64,000 bases of DNA from positions 124,001-188,000 of the forward strand of contig NZ_NWTG01000004.1 in the NCBI RefSeq assembly GCF_002532045.1, given 5' to 3'. Shown one piece after another: positions 1 through 8,974 of the stretch. Positions within the stretch are counted from its first letter, which is position 1. The number at the start of each line of letters is the position of its first letter. This DNA comes from Bradyrhizobium sp. C9. Lineage in GTDB: Bacteria > Pseudomonadota > Alphaproteobacteria > Rhizobiales > Xanthobacteraceae. Position numbers and translations under genes: made by a program. The notes under the pieces are model-generated. The model searched no databases. It saw only the letters and a program-made list of their open reading frames with translations, and was not told where the DNA came from.

Positions 1-128
1 CCGTTTTCGACTCCCTGCACGATCTGCGCATCGACCATATGAGGCACTGCAAGCAGCGTGACGGTGGCGGCCCCAACCGCGGCGCACAATCTCCATTGTG
101 CTCGCAGCTTCGCTACCGGAATGAGCAT
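1..128 (-). CDS. Exported protein, N-terminal fragment (cut by window edge)
   Basis: On the minus strand an ATG at 128 follows GGAGACCCGATC, a reasonable ribosome-binding site, and opens a frame that stays open to the left edge. The 42 visible residues form a classic signal peptide: a basic start (VAKLRAQWR), a hydrophobic core of about 15 residues, and a likely cleavage after VDA before QIVQG. The mature protein lies outside the window, so its function cannot be assigned. It is transcribed away from the ABC operon at 584, so the gap between them holds two divergent promoters. Confidence 0.6.
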   Translation of the reverse strand, partial: MLIPVAKLRAQWRLCAAVGAATVTLLAVPHMVDAQIVQGVEN

Positions 129-583
129 GATCGGGTCTCCGTGATCGATGGTGGACTGCAGGACTGACGCGGCGGGCAGGTTCGACGAATCCGGACTTTA
201 TCGTTTCCGGCTTCGGCAAGTCTATCGGTCGCGCTCGCCATCAACATGACGGAACATGGCTCGATCCGGCATGGCGGAGAACCTGCGGCTCAATCGCGCA
301 CCGTCTGCGCGCATCGCTGCGCCAACCTCCGCGTGCGTCGCAGCATGATCATCGGAAGCGCGGCAAACCACGGGCATCTGCAGTGATGCCGGTGACCCTG
401 CCTGCGATTTGACCACAACGTTAGTACTACTTGGCACAGGCATCTCGTTTCTCGACAGCAGCCGGCAATTCTGTTCTGATCAGTGTGAACGAAATCCCGC
501 GACGTCGCGCGAACGCGACGCACAAAAACAACAACGGGATTCAAAAAAGCCTTTTGTCCGTCGGCTACCAGGGAGGGAATGCC
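129..583. other. Intergenic region, divergent promoters
   Basis: This 455-base gap lies between the partial exported gene and the solute-binding protein gene. The short open frames inside it have no good ribosome-binding site and Arg/Ser-rich translations typical of non-coding high-GC DNA. No repeat, tRNA or clear terminator was seen. A strong purine-rich site (GGGAGGGAATGCC) stands just before the ATG at 584. Confidence 0.5.
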
Positions 584-1924
584 ATGTCACGGAAGAAGCT
601 TTCGCGCCGAGAATTCGTTGCAGCGACAGCGCTGTCATCGGCGGCGCTCATTACAGCCCCCTACGTGCGTGGCGCCTATGCAGCCGGCAAGCTCTCGATG
701 GGCTTCTGGGATCACTGGGTGCCGGGTGCGAACAGTGCCTCCACCGAGCTCGTCAATGAATGGGCCGCCAAGGAAAAGGTCGAGGTCCAGCTCGACTACA
801 TCACCAGCCAGGGCAACAAGAACATCGTCACCATCGCCGCCGAGGCGCAGGCGAAATCCGGTCACGATATCTTCCAGATGCCGACCTGGTGGCCGCAATC
901 CAATGCCGAACTGCTGGAACCGGTCAACGACATCATGGACCCGCTCATCAAGCTGAACGGCGACGTCAACGGCACGGTGAAATATCTCGGCCAGGCCGAC
1001 GGCAAGTGGCTCGGCGTTCCCGCCAGCGTCGGCAGCCAGATCAAGGGCCCCTGCTCGCGCATCGACCTGATGAAGAAATACGCCAATATCGACGTCCAGG
1101 AGATGTATCCGGCCGGAAGCCCGCCGAAGGCGGACAACTGGACCCTCGATACGTTCCTCAAGGCGGCCGAAGCCTGCCACAAGGCCGGCTTCCCGTTCGG
1201 CATCGGTCTCGGCGAGACCAGCGACAATGTCGACACCGCCGGCGCGATCTTCCAGTCGTTCGGCGCGCACCTGGTCGACGCCAAGGGCAATCTCACCGTC
1301 AAGACCGACGCGGTGCGCCAGTCGCTCGAATTCTACAAGAAGCTGCTGGCGTTCCTGCCGCCCGACGTTGCCGCATGGGATGATGCTTCCAACAACAAGT
1401 GGTTGGTCGCGGGCAAGGGCGCGATGATCATGAACCCACCGAGCGCGTGGGCGGTCGCCAAGCGCGATGCGCCGCAAGTCGCGGAGCAATGCTGGACCCA
1501 CGGGTTCCCGGCCGGGCCGAAGGGACGCTTCGCGCCCTATCTGCCGTTCTTCTGGTCGATCTGGTCGTTCTCGAAGAACAAGGAGGCGGCCAAGAGCCTG
1601 CTGTCCTTCCTGTCGCAGCCTGCATCGATCGAGAAGATGGTGGTGGCGAGCGGCGGCTACGATCTGCCGGCCTATGAGAAGCTCACGACCTTGAAGGTCT
1701 GGGAAGAGCAAGGGCCGCCGAAGGGCACGCTCTATCATTACCCGAACCCCTACAAGCACCAGACACTGTCGATCGCGGCTTCGCCTGCGCCGCCAAAAGT
1801 CGCGCAGCAGATCTACTTCCAGGCCACCCTGACCAAGATGTGCCTGCGCTATTACCAGGGTGAAACCATGGAAAAGACGCTCGCCTGGGCCGAGGGCGAG
1901 TGCGAAGGCTTCATGCGAAGCTGA
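584..1924 (+). CDS. ABC transporter substrate-binding protein (family 1, sugar type), Tat-exported
   Basis: This 446-residue protein is the periplasmic solute-binding component of a carbohydrate-type (CUT1) importer. The N-terminus carries a twin-arginine signal (SRREF at residues 7-11) followed by a hydrophobic stretch and probable cleavage near AYA at about residue 33, so it should be exported folded. The rest reads as a family 1 binding protein (GFWDHWVPG, then DIFQMPTWWPQS). I chose ATG 584 because GGGAGGG precedes it; a longer in-frame start at 431 would bury the Tat signal behind about 50 residues. Two permeases and an ATPase follow in the same direction. The ligand cannot be read from the sequence. 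The downstream dehydrogenase and amidase suggest a sugar acid, hydroxy acid or amide rather than a plain sugar. Confidence 0.85.
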   Translation: MSRKKLSRREFVAATALSSAALITAPYVRGAYAAGKLSMGFWDHWVPGANSASTELVNEWAAKEKVEVQLDYITSQGNKNIVTIAAEAQAKSGHDIFQMPTWWPQSNAELLEPVNDIMDPLIKLNGDVNGTVKYLGQADGKWLGVPASVGSQIKGPCSRIDLMKKYANIDVQEMYPAGSPPKADNWTLDTFLKAAEACHKAGFPFGIGLGETSDNVDTAGAIFQSFGAHLVDAKGNLTVKTDAVRQSLEFYKKLLAFLPPDVAAWDDASNNKWLVAGKGAMIMNPPSAWAVAKRDAPQVAEQCWTHGFPAGPKGRFAPYLPFFWSIWSFSKNKEAAKSLLSFLSQPASIEKMVVASGGYDLPAYEKLTTLKVWEEQGPPKGTLYHYPNPYKHQTLSIAASPAPPKVAQQIYFQATLTKMCLRYYQGETMEKTLAWAEGECEGFMRS

Positions 1925-2041
1925 CGAACGGACGAGTTCGTGCGCGGCCGCCGATCGTGCTGGCCGCGCGAGGTCTCGTCTTTGTAGCCCAACCGCCGAA
2001 CCGGCGAGCCGTGCAACCAACCCGCGCGAGGAACCTGCGTC

Positions 2042-2980
2042 ATGGTTGATGTCGCATTTCAATCCAGCCGCACCGCTGCGGCCCAGACAGGGCGAAAGCG
2101 CACCGGCCTGCGCAACGCGCTGCGGCGCAAGTCGATGGCCGCGTTCCTGATGACGCTGCCGCTAATCCTGCTGATCGCGGTTCTCGTGCTCTACCCAGCC
2201 CTCTACTCGTTGCATCTTGCGACACTGAACAAGGCGATGACGAAGTTCGTCGGCTTCGGCAATTTCGAGTTCCTGTTCAAGCGCGAAACATTTTGGCTGG
2301 TGGTCAAGCAATCCTGCATTTTTGCGATCTCGGCGGTTGTCTTCAAGGCACTGATCGGCTTCATCGTCGCGCATTTCGTGCACAACGTCCCCGCCAACAA
2401 GCAGCGCAAATGGCGCGGCATGCTGCTGGTGCCATGGGTGATCCCGCCGGCGATGAGCACGCTGGCCTGGCTATGGCTGTTCGACCCGTCCTACAGCGCG
2501 TTCAACTACACGCTTTCGTTCTTTGGCCTCGGCCCGATCCCGTGGACCGGCGATGCGATGTGGGCGCGCTTCTCGGTGATCCTGGTCAATGTCTGGTACG
2601 GTGCGCCGTTCTTCATGATCATGTATCTGGCGGCGCTGAAATCGGTGCCCGAGCAGCTCTATGAGGCGGCCGCGATCGACGGCGCCAATTGGTGGCAGCG
2701 CATCTGGTACGTGACCCTGCCGATGATGCGCAACATCATCGCGATCACGACGCTGTTCTCGCTGATCGTGACCTTCGCCAATTTCGACATCGTGCGTATC
2801 CTGACCGCAGGCGGGCCGCTCGATCACACCCACATCTTCGCCACCTGGGCGTTCCGCGTCGGCATCGAGGGCAGCGACATTCCGCTCGGGGCCAGCGTCT
2901 CGCTGTTCATGGTGCCGATCCTCGCGGTCGCGGCGATCTTCATCCTGCGCGACATCACCAAACGCGGGAATGAATCCTGA
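2042..2980 (+). CDS. ABC transporter permease (MalF/UgpA type)
   Basis: This is the first inner-membrane permease of the importer, 312 residues with about six hydrophobic helices. The inner-membrane coupling loop has the EAA signature EAAAIDGANWW at about residues 208-218, which contacts the ATPase. GCGAGGAACCTGCGTC precedes the ATG. The gene lies 117 bases after the binding protein, and its TGA shares one base with the ATG of the next permease (TGATG), so the two are probably translationally coupled and form a heterodimeric channel. Confidence 0.88.
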   Translation: MVDVAFQSSRTAAAQTGRKRTGLRNALRRKSMAAFLMTLPLILLIAVLVLYPALYSLHLATLNKAMTKFVGFGNFEFLFKRETFWLVVKQSCIFAISAVVFKALIGFIVAHFVHNVPANKQRKWRGMLLVPWVIPPAMSTLAWLWLFDPSYSAFNYTLSFFGLGPIPWTGDAMWARFSVILVNVWYGAPFFMIMYLAALKSVPEQLYEAAAIDGANWWQRIWYVTLPMMRNIIAITTLFSLIVTFANFDIVRILTAGGPLDHTHIFATWAFRVGIEGSDIPLGASVSLFMVPILAVAAIFILRDITKRGNES

Positions 2981-3891
2981 TGAGCACGGTCACGATCGAC
3001 AAGTCCGGACCGACCCGCAAGGTCAAATACGGCAGCATGAGCCGCGACCGGACCTGGGCGCTGCGCTGGTCCTACTTCTTCCTGACGCTGTTTGCGATCT
3101 TCTCGCTGGTGCCGCCGTTCTACATGTTGATTACTTCGCTGAAGAGCAGCGCGGAGATTTCCGCGGCGACCAACCCGTGGTGGGTGCATCGTCCGACGCT
3201 CTCCAACTACATTGAATTGCTGACCTCCAATCAGTTCCTGCGCTTCTTCTGGAATTCGGCCTGGGTCTCGATCATCGTGGTCACGATCACGATGCTGATC
3301 AGCGTGCCGGCTGCCTTTGCGCTGGCGCGAATGAAGTTCTGGGGCTCGGCGACGCTCGCGACGGGCGTCTTCCTTACCTATCTCATTCCGGACAGCCTGC
3401 TGTTCATTCCGCTGTTCAAGATGTTCGCCGTGTTCGGCGACTGGACCGGCATCCAGCTGGTCAATCGCTGGTACGTGCTGCTGTTCATCTACCCGACGCT
3501 GACGGTACCGTTCTGCACCTGGATCATGATCGGCTATTTCGCCTCGATCCCGAAGGAGCTCGACGAGGCCGCGATCATCGACGGCGCCAGCTGGTTCCAG
3601 ACCCTGACCCGGATCTTCATCCCCGTCGCCCTGCCCGGCCTGATCGCGGCGACGATCTTCGCCTTCACCGTCTCCTGGGCCCAGTTCCTCTATCCGCTGG
3701 TGTTCACCACATCGACCGATCAGCTGGTGCTGCCGGTCGGCATCATCACTACCCTGATCAAGGGTGACGTCTTCAACTGGGGGCAGATCATGACCGGCGC
3801 CCTGCTCGGCGCCGCGCCGCCGCTGATCATCTACGCCTTCCTAATGGACTACTACATTGCCGGCCTGACCGCCGGTGCGACAAAGGGTTGA
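2980..3891 (+). CDS. ABC transporter permease (MalG/UgpE type)
   Basis: This is the second permease of the CUT1 importer, 303 residues with a cytoplasmic N-terminus and about six membrane helices. It has the MalG-type EAA loop (DEAAIIDGASWFQ, about residues 192-206) ending in IPVALPG. It starts inside the stop codon of the upstream permease. The ATPase begins 31 bases later after the site AGGGTAGGA. Nothing looks truncated. Confidence 0.88.
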   Translation: MSTVTIDKSGPTRKVKYGSMSRDRTWALRWSYFFLTLFAIFSLVPPFYMLITSLKSSAEISAATNPWWVHRPTLSNYIELLTSNQFLRFFWNSAWVSIIVVTITMLISVPAAFALARMKFWGSATLATGVFLTYLIPDSLLFIPLFKMFAVFGDWTGIQLVNRWYVLLFIYPTLTVPFCTWIMIGYFASIPKELDEAAIIDGASWFQTLTRIFIPVALPGLIAATIFAFTVSWAQFLYPLVFTTSTDQLVLPVGIITTLIKGDVFNWGQIMTGALLGAAPPLIIYAFLMDYYIAGLTAGATKG

Positions 3892-3922
3892 ACACGACAA
3901 AGGTAGGATAAGGGTAGGATTC

Positions 3923-5023
3923 ATGGCCGACGTCAGTTTGCGCAAGGTGGTGAAACGTTACGACGAGGTCGAAGCGGTGCGCGGCATCGACCTCGATATC
4001 GCCGACCATGAGTTCGTGGTGCTGGTCGGGCCGAGCGGCTGCGGCAAGTCGACGACGTTGCGGATGATCGCCGGCCTCGAGGACATCTCCGACGGAGACA
4101 TCATGATCGGCGGCGATGTCGTCAACGACGTGCCGCCGAAGGACCGCGACATCGCGATGGTGTTCCAGAACTACGCGCTCTATCCGCACATGACCGTCGC
4201 CGAGAACATGTCGTTCGGGCTGCGGCTGAAGCACTACCCAAAGGCCGAGATCAAGAGCCGGGTGACGGAAGCCGCCCGCATGCTCGACATCACCGACCTG
4301 ATCGACCGCAAGCCGAAGCAGCTCTCCGGCGGCCAGCGCCAGCGCGTCGCGATGGGACGCGCGATCGTCCGCAACCCGAAGGTGTTCCTGTTCGACGAGC
4401 CGTTGTCCAATCTCGATGCCAAGCTGCGCGTGCAGATGCGGATCGAGATCAAGAAGGTGCACCAGAAAGTCCGCACCACGACCGTCTACGTCACCCACGA
4501 CCAGGTCGAGGCGATGACGCTGGCCGACCGCGTGGTGGTGATGAACCACGGCAAGATCGAGCAGATCGGCACCCCCAACGAGCTCTATCACAAGCCGGCG
4601 ACCCGGTTCGTCGCCAGCTTCATCGGCTCGCCCGCGATGAATTTCGTGCCGTGCCGGCTCGAGGACGTCGGCGGCAAGCTCAACGTGCGGCTGACCGACC
4701 GCCTCTCCTTCCCGCTGCCGCCGGCGCGCGCCGTCCGCTACCAGGGCCTTTCCCGCACCGACAAGCTGCTGCTGGGCCTGCGGCCCGAGCATATCATGGA
4801 GGCGCGGCCGCATGCCGAGCCCGGCATTGAGCCGTTCGACGCAATGCTCGACGTCACCGAGCCGATGGGCATGGAGACGCTGGTCTACTTCACGCTGGAG
4901 GGCTCCCAGCTCTGCGGCCGGGTCAATCCCAATGCCGGCGCGCAGGATGGCAGCCCGCTCCGATTGGCTGTGGACCTCAACAATATGCATTTGCTAAACG
5001 AGGTGACCGGCGCCGTGCTTTGA
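3923..5023 (+). CDS. ABC transporter ATP-binding protein (MalK/UgpC type)
   Basis: This 366-residue ATPase powers the importer. Walker A is GPSGCGKST (residues 36-44), the ABC signature LSGGQRQR starts near residue 134, and Walker B with its catalytic Glu is LFDEP near residue 155, followed by the D-loop SNLD and the switch His in VTHDQ. After residue 240 comes a C-terminal TOBE-type domain typical of MalK/UgpC proteins. The frame can be opened 48 bases earlier, but ATG 3923 has the purine-rich AAGGGTAGGATTC in front and matches the usual N-terminus. It is the fourth gene of the operon. Confidence 0.9.
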   Translation: MADVSLRKVVKRYDEVEAVRGIDLDIADHEFVVLVGPSGCGKSTTLRMIAGLEDISDGDIMIGGDVVNDVPPKDRDIAMVFQNYALYPHMTVAENMSFGLRLKHYPKAEIKSRVTEAARMLDITDLIDRKPKQLSGGQRQRVAMGRAIVRNPKVFLFDEPLSNLDAKLRVQMRIEIKKVHQKVRTTTVYVTHDQVEAMTLADRVVVMNHGKIEQIGTPNELYHKPATRFVASFIGSPAMNFVPCRLEDVGGKLNVRLTDRLSFPLPPARAVRYQGLSRTDKLLLGLRPEHIMEARPHAEPGIEPFDAMLDVTEPMGMETLVYFTLEGSQLCGRVNPNAGAQDGSPLRLAVDLNNMHLLNEVTGAVL

Positions 5024-5052
5024 CGGCGCACAAGAAACCTCAAGGGCAGGAA

Positions 5053-6042
5053 ATGGCTACCAACAAGAAGAAGATTTTCATCACCCAGACTCTGTCTCCG
5101 GGGGCGCGGGTGCTCCTCAATGAACGGGATGATGTAGAACTCGTCGAATTTCCCAACCTGATTTCGGCCAAGGACTTCCAGGTGATGCTGGAGCAGCATG
5201 CGCCGGTCCATGGCGTGGCGCTCGGCGCGACCCGCTTCGGCGAGGCGGAGCTCGAAGCGTCCAAGGGCATGCTGGTGGTGACCCGGATCGGCGTCGGCTA
5301 CGACGCCGTCGATGTGCCGGCGCTGTCCCGCCGCAAGGTGCCGCTGATGGTCGCAGGCACCGCGAACTCGCCGTCGGTCGCAGAGCACGCCGTGTTCATG
5401 ATGCTGACCCTGGCCAAGCGCGCACAGGAAATGCACGCGATGGTCAAGGAAGGCACCTGGGCGAGCCGGCTCGGCGTGCTGCCGTTCGACCTCTACGGCA
5501 AGACGGTCCTGATCGTCGGCTTCGGCCGCATCGGCACCCGCACCGCCAAGCGCTGCCTCGCGATGGAAATGAACGTGCTGGTCTACGATCCCTACAAGCC
5601 TGCGAGCGAGATCACCGCTGCCGGCTGTGAGGCGGTGCCGAGCTTAGAGGCGGCGTTGCCGCGGGCGGATTTCGTCACGATCCACTGCCCGAAGTCGCCC
5701 GAGACGGTCGGCCTGTTCAACGCGGCGCGGATCCGGCTGATGAAGCCGACCGCCTACCTCATCAACACCGCCCGCGGCGGCATCGTGGACGAGAAGGCGC
5801 TGCACGACGCGCTGGTGTCGGGCAAACTCGCCGGCGCCGGTCTCGACGTGTTCGAGGTCGAGCCTCCGCCGGTCGGCCAACCCCTGCACGCCTTGCCGAA
5901 CGTGATCATGGCACCGCACGTCGCGGGCGTGACCGTCGAGGCCGTCGATCGCATGAGCGAGCAGACCGCGCGCAATATCCTGAGCGTGCTGGACGGCAAT
6001 CCGCTGCGCCAGAACGTGATCAATCAGGACGTCCTCGGCTGA
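5053..6042 (+). CDS. D-2-hydroxyacid dehydrogenase (phosphoglycerate dehydrogenase-like)
   Basis: This NAD(P)-dependent dehydrogenase has 329 residues and should interconvert a 2-hydroxy acid and a 2-oxo acid in the cytoplasm. It has the Rossmann fingerprint VGFGRIGTRTAKR, the family motif NTARGGIVDE with the catalytic Arg, a downstream Glu (FEVEPP) and the catalytic His in APHVAGVT. It resembles SerA but lacks the C-terminal ACT/regulatory domain of long serine-pathway enzymes, so a catabolic role with the imported compound is more likely. It begins 29 bases after the ATPase. ATG 5053 follows AGGGCAGGA; an in-frame start at 5020 overlaps the ATPase stop. Confidence 0.85.
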   Translation: MATNKKKIFITQTLSPGARVLLNERDDVELVEFPNLISAKDFQVMLEQHAPVHGVALGATRFGEAELEASKGMLVVTRIGVGYDAVDVPALSRRKVPLMVAGTANSPSVAEHAVFMMLTLAKRAQEMHAMVKEGTWASRLGVLPFDLYGKTVLIVGFGRIGTRTAKRCLAMEMNVLVYDPYKPASEITAAGCEAVPSLEAALPRADFVTIHCPKSPETVGLFNAARIRLMKPTAYLINTARGGIVDEKALHDALVSGKLAGAGLDVFEVEPPPVGQPLHALPNVIMAPHVAGVTVEAVDRMSEQTARNILSVLDGNPLRQNVINQDVLG

Positions 6043-6111
6043 GCTTTCAGCCTTTCTCGTTGGCGCCGCGGCCGATCCCGCGAGGTCGGCCCGGCGATGC
6101 GGAGCATGCAC

Positions 6112-7536
6112 ATGGCTTTCAAGGAATTCGGCAACTACGATGCGGTCGGTCTCGCCGAGCTCGTCCGCAACAAGGACGTCACGGCAAAGGAGCTGCTCGA
6201 CGAGGCGATTGCGCGCACGGCCGCCGTCGATCCGAAGATCAACGCGGTCGTCGTCAAGCACTACGACTACGCCGAGCGCCAGATCGCCAAGGGGTTGCCT
6301 GACGGCCCCTTCACCGGCGTGCCGTTCCTGCTGAAGGATCTCGACCTGCTCGAGGGCACCCGCACCACGTCGGGCGCCAGCCTGCTGAAGGACTTCGTCG
6401 CTGATCACAATGGAACGCTGGCCCAGCGCTTCCTTGATGCCGGTCTCGCAATTTTCGGCAAGAGCGCGAGCCCGGAATTCGGTCTGATGCCGACCACGGA
6501 ATCCCGCCTGTTCGGCCCGACCCGCAATCCCTGGAATCTCGACCATTCCGCCGGCGGTTCGTCCGGCGGCGCGGGGGCTGCGGTCGCGGCGCGCATCCTG
6601 CCCGTCGCGCATGCCAGCGACGGCGGCGGCTCGATCCGGATCCCCGCCTCCGCCTCCGGCGTGTTCGGCATGAAGCCGACGCGGGCGCGCAACCCGTGCG
6701 GTCCCGATCGCGGTGAAGGCTGGGGCGGCTTCTCGGTCGGCCATGTGCTGAGCATCAGCGTCCGCGACAGCGCGGTCATGATGGATGCGATCCATGGCCC
6801 GGAACCGTCGAGCCTCTATGTCGCGCCGCCACCGGAACGGCCGTTTTCCCAGGAGGTCGGCCGCGACCCCGGCCATCTGCGCATCAGCTTCACCGACAAG
6901 TCACCCTATGGCGATGCTGTTGATCCCGAGATCGCCGCGGCGGTTCGCGACATTGCCAAGCTGCTTGAGGGCCTCGGCCACCATGTCGAGGAGCGCGCAC
7001 CGCCGCTCGCCGCCGACCCTGCCGCGGTCATGACGACCATCGTCGGCGCCAACACCGCGCTGACCATCCGCCTGCTCGAACAGCGCGTCGGGCGCACGCT
7101 GACGTCGGACGATGTCGAGCGGCTGACGCTCGCCAGCGGCCAGAACTCGGTCAAGATGACCCCCGCCGACTACGTCGCCGCGCAGCTTGCGGCGTTCCAG
7201 ATCTCGCGCGGGCTCGCGACCTTCTTCGAGGGCTGCGACATCTTCCTCAGCCCGACCCTGTGCGCGCCGCCGCTCCGCATTGGCGAGCTGAACACCATGT
7301 CCGAAGACCTGAGCCACATCGCGCCGGCGCTGCGCCGCTACATGCCGGGCACCTCGATGTTCAACATGTCCGGGCAGCCGGCAATGTCGATGCCGCTGGC
7401 CTGGAACAAGGCCGGATTGCCGCTGGGCATGATGTTCGCGGCCAAGCTTGGCGAGGAAGGACTGCTGTTCCGCCTGGCCGGTCAACTCGAGCAGGTTCGT
7501 CCCTGGAAGGACCGGCGCCCGCCGGTTTGCGCCTAG
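6112..7536 (+). CDS. Amidase (amidase-signature family)
   Basis: A 474-residue amide hydrolase with the complete Ser-cisSer-Lys machinery: K75 (FLLKDLD), S150 in GGSSGG (148-153) and nucleophile S174 in SDGGGSIR. The spacing K to S +75 and S to S +24 is exactly that of fatty-acid amide hydrolase, so the enzyme should be active. The family covers aliphatic amidases, 6-aminohexanoate-dimer hydrolase-like enzymes and others; the substrate is not readable. It is the last gene of the ABC operon, 69 bases after the dehydrogenase, which suggests that the transported compound contains an amide bond. In-frame starts at 6097 and 6106 are possible alternatives. Confidence 0.85.
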   Translation: MAFKEFGNYDAVGLAELVRNKDVTAKELLDEAIARTAAVDPKINAVVVKHYDYAERQIAKGLPDGPFTGVPFLLKDLDLLEGTRTTSGASLLKDFVADHNGTLAQRFLDAGLAIFGKSASPEFGLMPTTESRLFGPTRNPWNLDHSAGGSSGGAGAAVAARILPVAHASDGGGSIRIPASASGVFGMKPTRARNPCGPDRGEGWGGFSVGHVLSISVRDSAVMMDAIHGPEPSSLYVAPPPERPFSQEVGRDPGHLRISFTDKSPYGDAVDPEIAAAVRDIAKLLEGLGHHVEERAPPLAADPAAVMTTIVGANTALTIRLLEQRVGRTLTSDDVERLTLASGQNSVKMTPADYVAAQLAAFQISRGLATFFEGCDIFLSPTLCAPPLRIGELNTMSEDLSHIAPALRRYMPGTSMFNMSGQPAMSMPLAWNKAGLPLGMMFAAKLGEEGLLFRLAGQLEQVRPWKDRRPPVCA

Positions 7537-7639
7537 CGAACCTGGAACGAAGCGCCGGGCTGACAAAGGGTAGTCAGATCAGGTAGATAGAAGAGGCGCC
7601 GGCACGATTCCGCCGGCGTCATGCCTGGGAGACCGAACC

Positions 7640-8278
7640 GTGAGTGACCCGACCGACAATGCGCTCGCCGCAATCGCGAGCATTCTCGATCAGACGACGA
7701 CGCCTCCCGAAAAGTCCAAACCGTCCGACGACAAGTCGACCGACAAGGACAAGGCATCGGACCCTGCCGAGGAGGCGCCGATCTCGATCGCGATGCCACC
7801 GCCCCTGCCATCGTCTGTCACAGACGTTTCGGTCGAGGCGGTTTCCATCGTGGCCGAGCCGCCGGCGGTCGAGCCGGCGCCGATTGAGCAGGTCGAGCCG
7901 AAGATCGAGCAGGCCGAGCTCGAAGAACCCGAACCGGTCGAACCCGTTGCGGTCGCACCGGAGCCGAGCGAACCGGAGCCGATCCAGCCGCCCCAACCGA
8001 TCGAGGCCAATGGCTATTCCAAGTCCGGACCAGGCCCGATGGCGGCACTGCGCTTCCGCTGGACGGTGCGCGAGGACGGCGCCCAATACTATGTCGATGA
8101 GACCGTCGGCGAAGGATCGAACCCGCTGGTCAATGGCCCGATGGACAGGGACGCCGCGATCAAATTCGTCGACGATCGTGAGGCCGAAGCGCGGCAGCGC
8201 TTCGAGCATTTCAAGCACGAGATCGTCAGCCGCACGGCTGCCGCCGTTCAGGCGCGCAGAGACCGCAACGAGGCCTAG
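7640..8278 (+). CDS. Hypothetical Pro/Glu-rich protein
   Basis: A 212-residue protein of unknown function with no signal peptide. Residues 1-125 are low complexity, rich in Pro, Glu, Val and Ala. The C-terminal 85 residues look folded (AALRFRWTVREDGAQYYVD, then DRDAAIKFVDDREAEARQRFEHFKHEI). The start is GTG, preceded by TGGGAGACCGAACC. Third-position GC is high as in the neighbours, which supports real coding. The TAG stop is provided by the first bases of a palindromic repeat. No family was recognised. Confidence 0.6.
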   Translation: MSDPTDNALAAIASILDQTTTPPEKSKPSDDKSTDKDKASDPAEEAPISIAMPPPLPSSVTDVSVEAVSIVAEPPAVEPAPIEQVEPKIEQAELEEPEPVEPVAVAPEPSEPEPIQPPQPIEANGYSKSGPGPMAALRFRWTVREDGAQYYVDETVGEGSNPLVNGPMDRDAAIKFVDDREAEARQRFEHFKHEIVSRTAAAVQARRDRNEA

Positions 8279-8378
8279 AGTTTCGGTCTGTTTGAATCAG
8301 AACCGAAGCTCTAGATTCTTGTCTTGACGCGTTGTCTTCACGCGAGCCGGCCTCGACTTCGCTCGAAAACGCTCTAGC
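8276..8378. repeat. Composite intergenic palindromic repeat
   Basis: Two adjacent imperfect inverted repeats fill the gap between the Pro/Glu-rich gene and the DUF1993 gene. The first (8277-8313) pairs AGAGTTTCGGTCTG with CAGAACCGAAGCTCT. The second (about 8312-8378) has the form GACGCGTTGTCTTCACGCGA ... TTCGCTCGAAAACGCTCTAG. Both resemble dispersed palindromes common between genes in Bradyrhizobium (recalled, not searched). The element overlaps the stop codons of both flanking genes, which are convergent, so it may also work as a terminator or mRNA 3' stabiliser. Confidence 0.65.
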
Positions 8379-8889
8379 TCCTCGGGGGTCCCAGAAAATC
8401 CTTCTTCGCGAGATCGACGCCGGCATGGCGCAGGATGTCGTAGGCCGTGGCGACATGGAAGAAGAACTGCGGGACGCTGAAGGTCAGGATCAGCGACTTG
8501 CCGGTGAACGGCTGGGTCGCACCGCTTCGGAACGTGAAGATGACGTCCCTGTCGCAGGCAGCATCGATCACCTCCGGCGGCAGGCCCTGGGCAAAATCAA
8601 TCGTGGCCGCAATCTGCGCCTTCAACCCGGCGATGCCGGGCGCCGCGTCGACCAAGACCGGCGGCGCGCACCCCGCCAGCAACGCACAGCTCAGGACGAC
8701 ATGCCGGTTCGCCTCCCCGACCTGCTGGCGAAGGCTGTACATGTTCGGTGAAAGCCGCATGTCGAGCAGGACGGCTGGATCGATCCTGCGAGCGCCGGCA
8801 TGCGCCTCGGCATGATCGAGCAGCGCGGCAAGATTGCGCAGATAGGGCACATAGACGCCGACGGATGCTTCGTGGAGCGAGATGGTCAC
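8374..8889 (-). CDS. DUF1993 family protein
   Basis: A 171-residue protein of the DUF1993 family, small helical proteins of unknown function related in fold to DinB-like bundles. The N-terminus SLHEASVGVYVPYLRNL with LDHAEAHA is typical. I chose the GTG at 8889 because GGGGCGCAACA precedes it and because family members begin at this point; an ATG at 8922 in the same frame would add 11 residues without support. The stop codon lies inside the repeat at 8276-8378. It is divergent from pheC at 8975 with 85 bases between. Confidence 0.7.
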   Translation of the reverse strand: MTISLHEASVGVYVPYLRNLAALLDHAEAHAGARRIDPAVLLDMRLSPNMYSLRQQVGEANRHVVLSCALLAGCAPPVLVDAAPGIAGLKAQIAATIDFAQGLPPEVIDAACDRDVIFTFRSGATQPFTGKSLILTFSVPQFFFHVATAYDILRHAGVDLAKKDFLGPPRS

Positions 8890-8974
8890 TGTTGCGCCCC
8901 TGTACTGGCCCGAAAGTCTCATCTGGTCTAAATGGTCCGCAACGACATGTCATCGGAATTGACGGAGACGTCTG

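Noticed and set aside
129..583. Open frames of 70-116 codons before the solute-binding protein gene
   Set aside because: They overlap each other on both strands, have poor starts and no recognisable protein features.
635..2062. 475-codon minus-strand open frame opposite the solute-binding protein gene
   Set aside because: The plus strand has a clear Tat signal and binding-protein motifs. The minus frame is Arg/Leu/Val-rich with no domain, a typical mirror of high-GC coding.
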